Part shown: in pieces, positions 35,985-44,839 of the stretch | Layout of the letters: the number at the start of each line of letters is the position of its first letter | How positions within the stretch are numbered: the first letter of the stretch is position 1 | NCBI RefSeq assembly: GCF_027286305.1 | Contig: NZ_CP114599.1 | Span: forward strand, 744,001 to 808,000 | Source of the DNA: Phenylobacterium sp. NIBR 498073 | GTDB lineage: Bacteria; Pseudomonadota; Alphaproteobacteria; Caulobacterales; Caulobacteraceae | Direction of reading: 5' to 3' | Length of the DNA: 64,000 bases | The notes under the pieces: generated by a model | What the model was told of the DNA's origin: nothing | What the model saw: only the letters and a program-made list of their open reading frames with translations | The model's database searches: none | Made by a program: the position numbers and the translations under genes

Positions 35985-36548
35985 GAGGTCGTCCCCAGGG
36001 TTCAGACCGCAGCGCGGCTAGCGCGGTGCGAGGCGAGCGCGCCCAAGGCGTTTCTTCCGTACCTGAACCAAGAATATGCGGAAGCGACCTTGTTGCCTCT
36101 GCACTGGGAGAACGATGTTCTCAACTATACGGAAGCGGGTCGCCTACGGACGTGCACTATTCTCCTACGAATACTATGGCTCCGTCGGAGGTCATGGATT
36201 TAGCCCCCTTCGTCGCCCATCCCATCGCTAGGTCCTCCTGGCTGAAGAAATGGTTACTGCAACCGCGGCGACGGACGTCTTTTTCCAGTGTTTGCCGTGG
36301 TTTGCATGTTGGGGTGCGACAAGCCGCCACAGGGCTTTCGCGACTCTGCGGGGGCGTCAAACCTCTGGGTGCGGTGGCGTCGGCATTACATTCTAGGGTA
36401 ATATAACGACGTCATTTCATATTGGACTGAAGTTCAATTTCAGGTTTGACTCAGGGCGCAAGCCGCGGCCGGGGTTCCGTCGGGTCATACTTGCAGCGTG
36501 CGGACGGGGGTGCTCGCCTAGGGGCGACGACGCCCTGGGAGGACGCCG
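35985..36548. other. 564-bp intergenic region between mcpA and the acyl-CoA dehydrogenase genes
   Basis: No convincing gene is present. The short open frames here have poor codon bias and no ribosome sites. It is visibly less GC-rich than its neighbours, especially 36060-36440, and must hold the divergent promoters for the chemotaxis operon (minus) and the acyl-CoA dehydrogenase pair (plus). Visible symmetric sites are GAGAACGATGTTCTC at 36108-36122 and an imperfect palindrome TTGGACTGAAGTTCAA at about 36423-36438. I find no clear -35/-10 pair, sigma-54 site or CtrA box. Confidence 0.6.
36108..36122. promoter_or_regulatory. 15-bp palindrome upstream of mcpA, candidate operator
   Basis: GAGAAC-GAT-GTTCTC has perfect 6-bp arms 124 bp before the mcpA start. 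It does not match the Caulobacter LexA direct-repeat box (GTTC-N7-GTTC). The binding factor is unknown. Confidence 0.35.
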
Positions 36549-37736
36549 ATGGACCTCAGATTCACGCCCGAAATGGAAGGTTTCCGCGAGGAGGTTCGCA
36601 GTTTCCTGACGAAACATCGCGACCGCTATGTCGGCGACGCCGCGCGCCCGCGCGAGGCGGCGCTGGAGTGGCAGCGTTTGCTGATCGAGCACGGCTATGC
36701 GGCCCGCACCATTCCCACGGCCTATGGCGGCTACGGCGCGGCGCCTGACGTGCTGAAGTCGCGGATCATCGCCGAGGAGTTCACCCGCGCAGGAGCGCCG
36801 CGCGGCTTCGCCAACCAGGGCATCTCGATGCTGGTCCCGACCCTGCTGGAGGTGGGCTCGGAGGAGCAGAAGATCCGCTGGATCGGCCCGACCCTGCGCG
36901 GCGAGGTCGTCTGGTGCCAGGGCTATTCGGAGCCGGGCGCGGGGTCGGACCTGGCCTCGCTGCAGACCAAGGCGGTCGAGGACGGCGACGACTTCGTGAT
37001 CTCGGGCTCGAAGATCTGGACCAGCACCGCGGCCCAGGCCGACATGATCTTCTGCCTGGTGCGCACCGAACCTGACGCGCCCAAGCACGACGGCATCTCC
37101 TACCTGCTGTTTCCGATGACCACGCCGGGCATCGAGGTGCGGCCGCTGAAGACCATGACCGGCTCGGCCGAGTTCAACGAAGTGTTCTTCACCGACGTGC
37201 GCGTGCCCAAGAGCGCGGTGGTCGGCGGGCGCGGCCGAGGCTGGTTCGTCGCCAACGCCACGCTCAAGCACGAGCGCGGCATGCTGGGCGATCCCAACGC
37301 CACCGAGGCGCGGCTGCACGCCCTGATCGAGCTGATGAAGACCGAGAGCGTCGACGGTCGCCGGCTGATCGACGACCCGGTGTTCTGCGACCGGGTCATG
37401 CAGCTGCAGGCCCGGGTGCTGACCATGAAGTTCAACGGCCTGCGCAACGTCACCGCCTCGATGAGCGGCGAGGCCAGCGGCATGGCGGGGCTGGTGGTCA
37501 AGCTGCAGGGCTGCGAACTGAACCACCAGATCGCCGCCCTGGCCATCGACGCCCTGGGCGAACTGGGCGTGCTCTACGAAGACGGACCGCACCTGCGGGC
37601 CAGGGGCTCCTGGCAGTGGAACTACATGTTCGACCTGGGCCTGATCATCGGCGGCGGCACCGCCCAGATCCAGAAGAACATCATCGCCGAACGCGGCCTC
37701 GGCATGCCGCGCGAACCCAAGCTCGCGAGCGCCTGA
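36549..37736 (+). CDS. Acyl-CoA dehydrogenase, large partner
   Basis: 395 residues, ATG after GGGAGGACGCCG. The acyl-CoA dehydrogenase fold is complete. The FAD/substrate loop is VWCQGYSEPGAGSDLASLQT, the beta-domain reads FVISGSKIWTSTAAQADMI, and the C-terminal helical domain ends with IIGGGTAQIQKNIIAERGLG. The usual catalytic glutamate position (YEGT) reads IGGGT. Either the base lies elsewhere or is supplied by the partner encoded 1 bp downstream. Paired ACADs of this type form alpha2beta2 heterotetramers that oxidise bulky CoA esters, for example in steroid catabolism. Substrate here unknown. Confidence 0.9.
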   Translation: MDLRFTPEMEGFREEVRSFLTKHRDRYVGDAARPREAALEWQRLLIEHGYAARTIPTAYGGYGAAPDVLKSRIIAEEFTRAGAPRGFANQGISMLVPTLLEVGSEEQKIRWIGPTLRGEVVWCQGYSEPGAGSDLASLQTKAVEDGDDFVISGSKIWTSTAAQADMIFCLVRTEPDAPKHDGISYLLFPMTTPGIEVRPLKTMTGSAEFNEVFFTDVRVPKSAVVGGRGRGWFVANATLKHERGMLGDPNATEARLHALIELMKTESVDGRRLIDDPVFCDRVMQLQARVLTMKFNGLRNVTASMSGEASGMAGLVVKLQGCELNHQIAALAIDALGELGVLYEDGPHLRARGSWQWNYMFDLGLIIGGGTAQIQKNIIAERGLGMPREPKLASA

Positions 37737-37737
37737 C

Positions 37738-38814
37738 ATGGATTTTTCGATCACCGCCGACCAGAGGCTGATGCAGGAGAGCCTGGCCCGCACGCTAGAG
37801 ACCGCTGCGCCGCTGGACCGGGTGCGCGCGTTCGCCGCCGACCGCGAGCCGATCGCCCGCGACCTGTGGGCCGCCCTGGCCGATTTCGGCCTGCCCGGCG
37901 TCGTTGTCCCGGTGGAGTACGGCGGGCTGGGGCTCGGCCTGCTGGACGCGGCCCTGGCGGCCGAGGTCCTGGGCCGGGCCGTCGCGCCGTCGCCGTTCCT
38001 CGGTTCGGTCGCCGCGTCGGTGGCGCTGGTCCGCGGCGGCAGCGGTGAACAGCAGGCGCGCTGGCTGCCGAAGATCGCCTCGGGCGAGGTCGTCGTCGGG
38101 CTGGCGATCTCCGAAGCGGTCGCCGGCGCTCGCGACGGCATGGGCGTAACCGCATCCGGCGGCAAGCTGAGCGGCGGGGCGCTGTTCGTCACCGACGCCC
38201 TGGCCGCCGATCTGTTCCTGGTCGCCGACACCGCCGGCGGCCTGCACCTGGTCGCGGGCGATGCGGCCGGGCTCTCCCGCTCGGACGTGACCAGCATCGA
38301 CCTGACCCGGCGCCTGGGCGAACTCGCCTTCGACGGCGTCGCCGCTGAGCCGCTGGCCGCCCATGCGCTCGACGCGGTGCGCGACGCGGCCTGGACGCTG
38401 CTGGCCGCCGACACCCTGGGCGCGGCCGAGGTGATGATCGAAAAGGCCGTCGCCTACGCCAAGGAACGCCGCCAGTTCGGCCGGGTGATCGGCTCGTTCC
38501 AGGCGGTCAAGCACCTGTGCGCCGAGATGGCGGCCGAGCTGGAGCCGAGCCGCTCGTTGGTCTGGTACGCCGCGTACGCCTTCGACGACGCCCCAGCCGA
38601 GGCCGGGCTGACCGCCGCCCACGCCAAGGCGCACACCTCCGAAATCGGCCGCTTCATCGCCCGCACCGCCACCGAGGTGCATGGCGGCATGGGGATTACC
38701 GACCTGCTGGGGCTGCACTATTGGTTCAAGCGCATCGGCCTGAACCGTCAGTTGCTCGGAGGGCCGGAGCGGGTGCGCAGAATCGCGGCGCGGATGCAGG
38801 GTCTGGCGGCCTGA
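37738..38814 (+). CDS. Acyl-CoA dehydrogenase, small partner
   Basis: 358 residues starting 1 bp after the previous stop. Shorter than usual ACADs (~380-400). N-terminal: MDFSITADQRLMQESLARTL and VVPVEYGGLGLGLLDAALAA. The middle beta-domain is reduced (GLAISEAVAGARDGMGVTAS lacks the TEPxxGSD loop). C-terminal helices are well kept (AYAKERRQFGRVIGSFQAVKHL; TATEVHGGMGITDLLGLHYW). This split of conserved features between two adjacent genes is typical of the FadE28/FadE29-like heteromeric ACADs. A small hairpin follows the stop (GGCGCA/TGCGCC). Confidence 0.88.
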   Translation: MDFSITADQRLMQESLARTLETAAPLDRVRAFAADREPIARDLWAALADFGLPGVVVPVEYGGLGLGLLDAALAAEVLGRAVAPSPFLGSVAASVALVRGGSGEQQARWLPKIASGEVVVGLAISEAVAGARDGMGVTASGGKLSGGALFVTDALAADLFLVADTAGGLHLVAGDAAGLSRSDVTSIDLTRRLGELAFDGVAAEPLAAHALDAVRDAAWTLLAADTLGAAEVMIEKAVAYAKERRQFGRVIGSFQAVKHLCAEMAAELEPSRSLVWYAAYAFDDAPAEAGLTAAHAKAHTSEIGRFIARTATEVHGGMGITDLLGLHYWFKRIGLNRQLLGGPERVRRIAARMQGLAA

Positions 38815-38888
38815 GGCGCAGACCCGATTGCGCCGCCCGCTCCGGGGCTTAGCGTCGTGCTTCCGGAACCTGCGGAGCGGCGGAGCCC

Positions 38889-39185
38889 ATGACCTGTACG
38901 CACGGCGCGCACCTGAAAGTCGTCACGCCGTCCGCCGACGGCTGCGAAGAGTGTTTGCAGATCGGCGCAGGCTGGGTGCACCTGCGGCTGTGCCGCGAGT
39001 GCGGTCATGTCGGCTGCTGCGACGACAGTCCCAACACCCACGCGACCAAGCATTTCAAGGCCACCGGCCACCCGATCATGGAGACCTATGACCCGCCGGA
39101 CGGCTGGGGCTGGTGCTATGTCGACGAGGTGATGCTGGACCTGGAGGGCATGACCACGCCGCATCCCAAGGGGTGGCGCTACTAG
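38889..39185 (+). CDS. UBP-type zinc finger protein
   Basis: 98 residues. The cysteine/histidine pattern is that of the ZnF-UBP domain: C3/H5 near the start, CEECL, LRLCRECGHVGCCDDSPNTH, ATKHFKATGHPIM, then an aromatic tail (PDGWGWCYVDEV). In eukaryotes this domain binds the C terminus of free ubiquitin. Stand-alone bacterial versions are common in Actinobacteria and Proteobacteria and have no established function, since these organisms lack ubiquitin. Single gene, short upstream gap. A longer overlapping frame in this region is spurious. Confidence 0.88.
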   Translation: MTCTHGAHLKVVTPSADGCEECLQIGAGWVHLRLCRECGHVGCCDDSPNTHATKHFKATGHPIMETYDPPDGWGWCYVDEVMLDLEGMTTPHPKGWRY

Positions 39186-39248
39186 CTCCTCGACACACGC
39201 CCCGCGCGCGATACAAGCATTCCTGCAACCAGAGTGCCCGGGGGGAGC

Positions 39249-40775
39249 ATGGGGAACAGGAACGTCGCGCGCTGGACCGTGGCCGTCGCCGCCGCCGTCG
39301 GCGCGTTCTGGCCGGCGGCGGCCAGCGCCGAATGGCTGCGCGCCGAGACCGACCGGTTCATCGTCTATGGGCAAGGCAAGGACGTGCGCGTCCGCAACCT
39401 CGCCATGCGCCTGAGCGTCTTCGACGCGGTCCTGCGGCTCACCCATCCCACGGCGCCCAAGGTCCAGCCGCGCAAGCTGGAGGTCTACATGATCGACAGC
39501 CAGCGGGACTTGCGTCGCGTGGCGCCGTCGAAGGATGCGAACACCGTCGGTTTCTACTCAGCCGGCGCCAACGCGACCTTCGCCGTCGCCTATGACGGAG
39601 CCATCGGTATCGACGGAGATGAGGTGCTCTTTCACGAGTACGCTCACGCCTTCATGCTTGAGAACTTCCCCGCGGCGTATCCGGGCTGGTTCATCGAGGG
39701 CTGGGCCGAATACTTCATGACAACCAAGGTCACGGCCAGCGCCGCCGAAGTGGGGCGGCCAAATCCAGGGCGCGCCTACGAGGTTTCGCAATCCGGGCGG
39801 CTGCCGTGGGAGGTCGTCCTGTCCCAGGCCCCCGGCGATCTGTCTGAAGACGTACGAAGCGCGTACTACTCCCAGGCGTGGCTGCTGATGCACTACATGC
39901 GCAGCGACCCGGAGCGCTCGGCGCAACTCGCCAAGATCACCATCGCCATCGCCGACGGTCAGGATCCGGTGAAGGCGATGGAGGTCGGGACGGGCCTGAG
40001 CATCGTCGAGCTTGGCACGCGACTGCGTAACTATCGGAGGCTGATCTCTTTCACGGTCAAGGACCCGCTGCCCAACGCGCCGGAGATCAAGGTCAGTCGC
40101 CTTGGCCCTTCAGCCGATGCGTTCCTTCTGGATTCCCTTCGGCTCTCCAATGAACGCGGCGTGGGCGCCGAAGCCGACTCGGCGTTGCTCGCGGACCTCA
40201 GAACGCGGGCTCCCCAATGGCCAGGCGACAGGCTCGCGGAGCTAACCCTGGCGCGCGCCGAGTTCGCTTTCGGCGACGTGGCGGCCGGCGAGGCGATCGT
40301 CAAACGTCGTCTGGAGGCCGATCCGAAGGACACCGAGACCTTGCTCGTCGCCGGCCAGGGGCAGCTGACGGCGGGCGAACGCGACCCCGATCACTATGAG
40401 GCGCGGTTCAAGGCCGCCCGACCATATCTCGTGAAAGCCTATGGCCAGGACCAGGACGACTACCGGATCCTTCTCGCCTATCTCCGCTCGCGGACCGTCG
40501 ACCCGGCCTATCCGAACGACAACGACCTGAACGCCCTGCTCACCGTCAGGTCCCTGGCCCCGACCGTCGATGCGGCGGCCATCATGCTGGGCGATGCCCT
40601 GTTGCGCCGTGATCGAGAGGCCGAGGCGATCGCGGTGCTGTCGATCGTTGCGAACAATCCACACGGCGGCGGAGCGGCTGCGATCGCCCGCAGTCTGATT
40701 TCCGGTCAGCCCGCCAGTCCGCTCGACGCCGCGTCAGCCGCCCTCGACCAGCAGCCGAAGCCGGAAGCTAGGTGA
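39249..40775 (+). CDS. Secreted zinc metallopeptidase-like protein with C-terminal helical repeats
   Basis: 508 residues. The ATG at 39249 is preferred to a GTG five codons earlier, which has no ribosome site. Signal peptide ~7-27 (WTVAVAAAVGAFWPAAASA). The zinc site is H129-E-Y-A-H133 and, 16 residues on, FIEGWAEYF supplies the third ligand. This is the gluzincin/DUF1570-like arrangement. From about residue 300 the protein is helical, with TPR-like pairs (LAELTLARAEFAFGDVAAGE; RREAEAIAVLSIVANN). Its 3' end overlaps the convergent GNAT gene by 8 bp. Periplasmic protease of unknown substrate. Confidence 0.78.
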   Translation: MGNRNVARWTVAVAAAVGAFWPAAASAEWLRAETDRFIVYGQGKDVRVRNLAMRLSVFDAVLRLTHPTAPKVQPRKLEVYMIDSQRDLRRVAPSKDANTVGFYSAGANATFAVAYDGAIGIDGDEVLFHEYAHAFMLENFPAAYPGWFIEGWAEYFMTTKVTASAAEVGRPNPGRAYEVSQSGRLPWEVVLSQAPGDLSEDVRSAYYSQAWLLMHYMRSDPERSAQLAKITIAIADGQDPVKAMEVGTGLSIVELGTRLRNYRRLISFTVKDPLPNAPEIKVSRLGPSADAFLLDSLRLSNERGVGAEADSALLADLRTRAPQWPGDRLAELTLARAEFAFGDVAAGEAIVKRRLEADPKDTETLLVAGQGQLTAGERDPDHYEARFKAARPYLVKAYGQDQDDYRILLAYLRSRTVDPAYPNDNDLNALLTVRSLAPTVDAAAIMLGDALLRRDREAEAIAVLSIVANNPHGGGAAAIARSLISGQPASPLDAASAALDQQPKPEAR

Positions 40776-41061
40776 GCGCCGCCCGCTCGTCTGGATGCAC
40801 CAGGTCGTGCAGGTCCGGGCGCTTCTTGATGTAGGCGGCGAAGAACGCGCAGTGCGGCCGCACCTTCAGGCCCTGCTCGCGGGCATAGGCGAGGGCGGCC
40901 TTCGCCAGTTGCGAAGCCAGGCCCTGGCCCTCGAAGGCGCGGGGGGTGACCGTGTGCGGAAAGACGATGCTGTCGCCCTCGATCCGATAGTCGGCGAAGG
41001 CGACCTCGCCGCCGCCCAGGGCGATCTCGAACCGGCTCGGGGTGCGGACGACCTCGCTCAC
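40768..41061 (-). CDS. YjdJ-type small GNAT acetyltransferase, copy 2
   Basis: 97 residues from a GTG that overlaps the upstream paralogue's stop (GTGA). Short GNAT form: ADYRIEGDSIVFPHTVTPRA followed by the acetyl-CoA loop FEGQGLASQLAKAALAYAREQG and KVRPHCAFFAAYIKKRPD. It is a clear tandem duplicate of the next gene. Proteins of this size (about 95 residues, Acetyltransf_CG type) probably acetylate a small molecule or protein. Targets unknown. Confidence 0.82.
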   Translation of the reverse strand: MSEVVRTPSRFEIALGGGEVAFADYRIEGDSIVFPHTVTPRAFEGQGLASQLAKAALAYAREQGLKVRPHCAFFAAYIKKRPDLHDLVHPDERAALT

Positions 41062-41369
41062 GCGGTCATGCCCGGGCGCTCGTCCGGGTGGACCATGGCG
41101 TGCAGTTCGGGGCGCTTCTTCATATAGGCGTTGAAGAAGGGGCAGTGCGGCCGCACCCACAGCTTTTCGTCGCGGGCGAACTGCAGCCCGGCCTCGACTA
41201 GGCGCTTGCCGACGCCCTGGCCGGCGAAGGCCTCCGGGACCACGGTGTGCGGAAAGATCACGCTGTCGCCGCGCACCCGATACTCGGCGAAGGCGACGTC
41301 CTCTCCGACGCGGATCTCGAAGCGTTTGTCGGTGCGCACCACTTCGGGCAGGTCGGTCGCTTCGGTCAT
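41058..41369 (-). CDS. YjdJ-type small GNAT acetyltransferase, copy 1
   Basis: 103 residues, ATG start. It has the same layout as its downstream duplicate: RVGEDVAFAEYRVRGDSVIF, HTVVPEAFAGQGVGKRLVEA, WVRPHCPFFNAYMKKRPEL. The acetyl-CoA loop is GQGVGKRL. The two copies differ throughout, so the duplication is not recent. Confidence 0.85.
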   Translation of the reverse strand: MTEATDLPEVVRTDKRFEIRVGEDVAFAEYRVRGDSVIFPHTVVPEAFAGQGVGKRLVEAGLQFARDEKLWVRPHCPFFNAYMKKRPELHAMVHPDERPGMTA

Positions 41370-41417
41370 GGTCGGTCCTCGTCGCCTCTGATCGATGGCG
41401 CGAAATCTAGGCGGCTC

Positions 41418-42272
41418 TCAGTCCTTGCGCCACTCGCTGATCACCGCGCCGGTGTCGCCGTCCTCGAACGCCACGCGATCGAGCTGCGCGGCGGCGACGC
41501 AGAGCGGGCGTTGGTCCGAGCTCTCGGCGCGGCAACGAATGCTGCGTCCGTCCGGAAAGGCCGTGAAGCGGCCCTCGAGCACCAGTCGGTAGCCCTTGGC
41601 CGGCGGCTCGGGCGGCGTCTTGTCCTCGCCGCGAAGCGTGAAGGCGTAGGCGCGGCCGTTGCGACGGCCGAAGCGCGAACCCTCGGGCTCGAACACGGCG
41701 GCCAGGCCGAGGGTCTGCGGGCTCGGCGCAGGGATCTCCTCGTCGTCGCCGGCCGGCGCGGCGCCCGGAGGGCAGGCCTCCGACGACAGCCAGGGGCGGT
41801 CGATCCAGTAGCCTTCGACGGCGTCCCAGACCTTGGCCTCGACGGCGGCGGCGACCAGCGGCGATTGGGTCCAGTCCGCCGGTGTCAGGCTCAGTTCGGC
41901 CGCGTGGCCCTTGGCGCGCAGCGTGCGCCCGGCCAGTCCCGGAGAGGGTTTGGCGCGATCCGGCGCGCAGCCGAACGGCGTGCGGATGGTGAAGCTGCGC
42001 CCGGCGAGGGGATCTGCGCCTTCGGCCGCAGCGCCGGCCGCATAGGCCGAGGCGGCCGCCGCTGCTGCGGCCAGCAGGTCGGCGCGGCCGAGCGACGGGG
42101 GCGGGGCGATGATCTTCGGCGGCTCGGGCGGCGGCGGCTCGATCTTGGGCGGCGGCGCAGGCGGCGGTGCGGTCTCCTGAGGGCCGCAGGCCAGCAGCAG
42201 GAAAGGCGTCAGGACGACGGCGCCGAGGCGCGCCCTTCTCCGGCGCGCTGAGTTCACATCTGCGGGAGGCAT
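41418..42272 (-). CDS. Proline-rich lipoprotein of unknown function
   Basis: 284 residues. A basic start (ARRRRARLG), a hydrophobic stretch and the lipobox FLLLACG mark it as a lipoprotein with acylated Cys29. A Pro-rich spacer follows (PPPAPPPKIEPPPPEPPKI), typical of proteins that reach across the periplasm. The C-terminal domain has several cysteines (FGCAPDR, EACPPG, IRCRAESSDQRPLCVAA) and no motif I recognise. It is divergent from the permease gene. A GTG five codons downstream is an alternative start. Confidence 0.65.
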   Translation of the reverse strand: MPPADVNSARRRRARLGAVVLTPFLLLACGPQETAPPPAPPPKIEPPPPEPPKIIAPPPSLGRADLLAAAAAAASAYAAGAAAEGADPLAGRSFTIRTPFGCAPDRAKPSPGLAGRTLRAKGHAAELSLTPADWTQSPLVAAAVEAKVWDAVEGYWIDRPWLSSEACPPGAAPAGDDEEIPAPSPQTLGLAAVFEPEGSRFGRRNGRAYAFTLRGEDKTPPEPPAKGYRLVLEGRFTAFPDGRSIRCRAESSDQRPLCVAAAQLDRVAFEDGDTGAVISEWRKD

Positions 42273-42349
42273 GGGCGCAAGGCTAGCATGTGGCCGCCCC
42301 GGCGTTCCAAGAACCTTGGCGTGAACGTCACGAAAGCCTCCCCGCGCAG

Positions 42350-43678
42350 ATGAGTTTCGATCAGATCGCCGCGCTCGTGGTCCTTGTCGCCGTCGTCGGC
42401 GTCCTGATCCATGGACGGATCCGGTCCGACGTCGCGGCGCTGGCGGCGGCCGCGGCGTTGCTGCTGCTCGGCGTCATCCGGCCCGTGGAGGTGCAGGGCG
42501 CCTTCGCCAGTCCGGCGGTCATCGCGCTCGCCTCGCTGTTCGTGATCGCCTACGCCATCGAGCTGTCGGGCCTGCTGGGGCTGATGATCCGTCAGGCGAC
42601 CAAGCTGTGCGCGCGGCTGGGCGAGAAGGGCCTGTGGCTGGTCATCGGCCTGTGCGGCACGGTCGGCGGCTTCCTCAACAACACCCCGATCGTGGTGCTG
42701 GCCGCGCCGGTGATCCGCGACGTCGCGACGTCCATCGGCCTGTCGCCCAAGCGTTTCCTGATGCCACTCAGCTACGTGACGGTGATGGGCGGCCTGCTGA
42801 CGCTGATCGGCACCTCGACCAACCTCCTGGTCAACGACATGGCCCGCAACGCCGGTCAGCCGACCTTCGGCCTGTTCGAGATCACCCCCGTTGGCATCTG
42901 CGTCGCCGGCGCCGGGGCGCTCTACCTGTATGTCTTCGGCGTGCGCCTGTTGCCGAAGGGCGATGCGGTGATCCCCAGCACGTCGGCGCCGATCCCGCTG
43001 GGCGAGGCGCGGGGCCACGAGGGCGGGGCGGGCGATGCGGTGCTCGGCGACGTGGCGCTGTTCAGCGCCGCTGACCGGCCGCTGCAGTTGGGCAAGGCGC
43101 TGACCGCGCTGGCGGTGTTCGTCGCCGTGGTCGCCGCCGCCGCCTTCGGGGCCGCGCCGATCTCGGCGGCGGCCTTCGCCGGGGCTGTGTCGCTGATCCT
43201 GCTGCGGGTGATCAGTCCGGAGGAGGCCTATGCCGGCCTGCGGCCCGACGTCCTGCTGCTGATCGCCGGCATGGTGGTGGTCGGCCTCTCCATCGAGGTC
43301 ACCGGCCTGGCCGCCGCCGGCAGCGAGCTGCTGATCGGCTTCATCGGTCCGTTCGGGCCGCTGGCGGCGCTGATCATTCTCTACGGCGTCACCCTGGTGG
43401 CGACCGAGTTCCTGTCCAACGCCGCGGTCGCGGTGCTGGTGACGCCGATCGCGGTGGCCCTGGCCGAGAACCTCGGAGTCGATCCGCGGCCGTTCCTGGT
43501 GGCCGTGATGATGGCCGCCAGCGCCGCCTTCGCCACGCCGTTCGGCTACCAGACCAACGTCCTGGTCTTCCAGATGGGCGGCTACAGCTACATGGACTTC
43601 GTCCGCGTCGGGGTGCCGCTGAACATCGTCACCTGGATCGCCGCGATGATCGCGATCCCGGTGTTCTTCCCCTTCTAG
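42350..43678 (+). CDS. SLC13/DASS-type permease
   Basis: 442 residues from ATG 42350; the 20-codon upstream extension has no membrane segment and is dropped. About 11 transmembrane helices. Family motifs: GTVGGFLNNTPIVVLAAPVI and LTLIGTSTNLLVNDM in the first half, and LVATEFLSNAAVAVLVTPIA with PFGYQTNVLVFQMGGYSYMD in the second. The SNT/NNT re-entrant loop pairs are typical of sodium-coupled divalent-anion symporters. There is no TrkA-C regulatory insert; a short hydrophilic loop occupies that place. Substrate (dicarboxylate, sulphate or citrate) not readable. Shares a CTAG stop overlap with the next gene. Confidence 0.82.
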   Translation: MSFDQIAALVVLVAVVGVLIHGRIRSDVAALAAAAALLLLGVIRPVEVQGAFASPAVIALASLFVIAYAIELSGLLGLMIRQATKLCARLGEKGLWLVIGLCGTVGGFLNNTPIVVLAAPVIRDVATSIGLSPKRFLMPLSYVTVMGGLLTLIGTSTNLLVNDMARNAGQPTFGLFEITPVGICVAGAGALYLYVFGVRLLPKGDAVIPSTSAPIPLGEARGHEGGAGDAVLGDVALFSAADRPLQLGKALTALAVFVAVVAAAAFGAAPISAAAFAGAVSLILLRVISPEEAYAGLRPDVLLLIAGMVVVGLSIEVTGLAAAGSELLIGFIGPFGPLAALIILYGVTLVATEFLSNAAVAVLVTPIAVALAENLGVDPRPFLVAVMMAASAAFATPFGYQTNVLVFQMGGYSYMDFVRVGVPLNIVTWIAAMIAIPVFFPF

Positions 43679-44733
43679 GGCCGCACGTCGAACACCAGGT
43701 TGAACGGCGTCTCGGTGGCGCGCTTGAAGTGGGTGAAGCCGGCGTCCTCGGCGACCTGTCGCAGCCGCTTCTCACCAGCCTGGGCGCCCAGGCCCATGCC
43801 GACCTCCTGGCTCAGCGACGCGGGCGTGCAGATCATAGTCGAGGCCGAATAGAAGATCCGCCCGAATGGGTTGAGGTTGTCGGCCAGGTCGTCGTTGGCG
43901 AACGGCTCGACCAGCAGCCAGCTGCCGTCCGGGGCCAGGCTCTCGCGGATGTGCTTGGCCGCGCCGACCGGGTCGCCCATGTCGTGCAGGGCGTCGAAGA
44001 TGGCGATCATGTCATAGGCGCCGCCATTGAAGTCCTTGGCGCTGGCGACCTCGAACGTCACCCGGTCCTCGACCCCAGCCTCCTTGGCCGCCTCCCGCGC
44101 CCGCTCGATCGAGGGGCCGTGATAGTCGAAGCCGTAGAACTTCGAGTTGGGATAGGTCTTGGCCATCAGCACGGTCGAGGCGCCGTGCCCGCAGCCGACG
44201 TCTGCCACCCGCGCGCCGGACTTCAGCTTGCCTTCCATGCCGTCGAGCGCCGGGATCCACTCGGTGGTCAGGTGGGCGTTGTAGCCGGGCCGGAAGAACC
44301 GCTCGGTGCCGCGGAACAGGCAGACGTCGTGCTCGTGCCAGCCCAGGCCCTTGCCGCTCTTGAACACCGCCGCGACCTTGGGCTCGTCGCGGAACATCGC
44401 CGCCAGCACCTCGAACCCGCCGGCCATGAACGCTGGCCCGCCCTCGTCGGCGAACACCATCGCCTGCTCGGGGGTAAGCGAGAACTCAGCCTTCACCGGG
44501 TCGTACTCGACGTAGCCGGAGGCCGCCTGCGCGGCCAGCCATTCGCGGACGTAGCGCTCGGTGGTGCCGGTCGCCGCGGCGAGCTTGAGCGAGGTGGTCG
44601 GCCCGCCGTCGGCCATGGCCTTGTAGAGCCCGAGCTGGTCGCCGAGGATCACCAGCGCCGCGGAGACCGCCGCGCCCATGTCGCCGAGCATCTTGCCCTG
44701 AAACGCTTCGAGTTTGGATTGATCGACTTGCAC
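43675..44733 (-). CDS. Class I SAM-dependent methyltransferase with N-terminal winged helix
   Basis: 352 residues from a GTG with AGGAGGGCC. The N-terminal region (~1-120) is a winged-helix dimerisation fold (DQLGLYKAMADGGPTTSLKL; TERYVREWLAAQAASGYVEY), as in small-molecule O-methyltransferases. The SAM site is ARVADVGCGHGASTVLMAK, then FYGFDYHGPSIERAREAAKE and MIAIFDALHDMGDPVGAAKH. The substrate is unknown. A long in-frame upstream extension lacks support. Confidence 0.83.
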   Translation of the reverse strand: MQVDQSKLEAFQGKMLGDMGAAVSAALVILGDQLGLYKAMADGGPTTSLKLAAATGTTERYVREWLAAQAASGYVEYDPVKAEFSLTPEQAMVFADEGGPAFMAGGFEVLAAMFRDEPKVAAVFKSGKGLGWHEHDVCLFRGTERFFRPGYNAHLTTEWIPALDGMEGKLKSGARVADVGCGHGASTVLMAKTYPNSKFYGFDYHGPSIERAREAAKEAGVEDRVTFEVASAKDFNGGAYDMIAIFDALHDMGDPVGAAKHIRESLAPDGSWLLVEPFANDDLADNLNPFGRIFYSASTMICTPASLSQEVGMGLGAQAGEKRLRQVAEDAGFTHFKRATETPFNLVFDVRP

Positions 44734-44839
44734 CTGGCCCTCCTTTGAGCTGCGGGGCGTGCATTTCGGATGCCGATGTTCTGTCACCGCGGGGGCGGCG
44801 TTTGAAGACATCAGGCCGTGCGTCCGTCGCCTTCTGATT

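Noticed and set aside
36108..36122. LexA site before mcpA
   Set aside because: The palindrome does not fit the alphaproteobacterial GTTC-N7-GTTC direct repeat.
34062..36203. 713-codon open frame on the plus strand
   Set aside because: Antisense to mcpA and running into the intergenic region; no recognisable domain.
36157..36360. 67-codon minus-strand frame upstream of mcpA
   Set aside because: Poor third-position bias and no ribosome site; best treated as leader DNA.
36417..38414. 665-codon open frame on the minus strand
   Set aside because: Antisense to the two acyl-CoA dehydrogenase genes, Ala/Ser/Arg-rich shadow.
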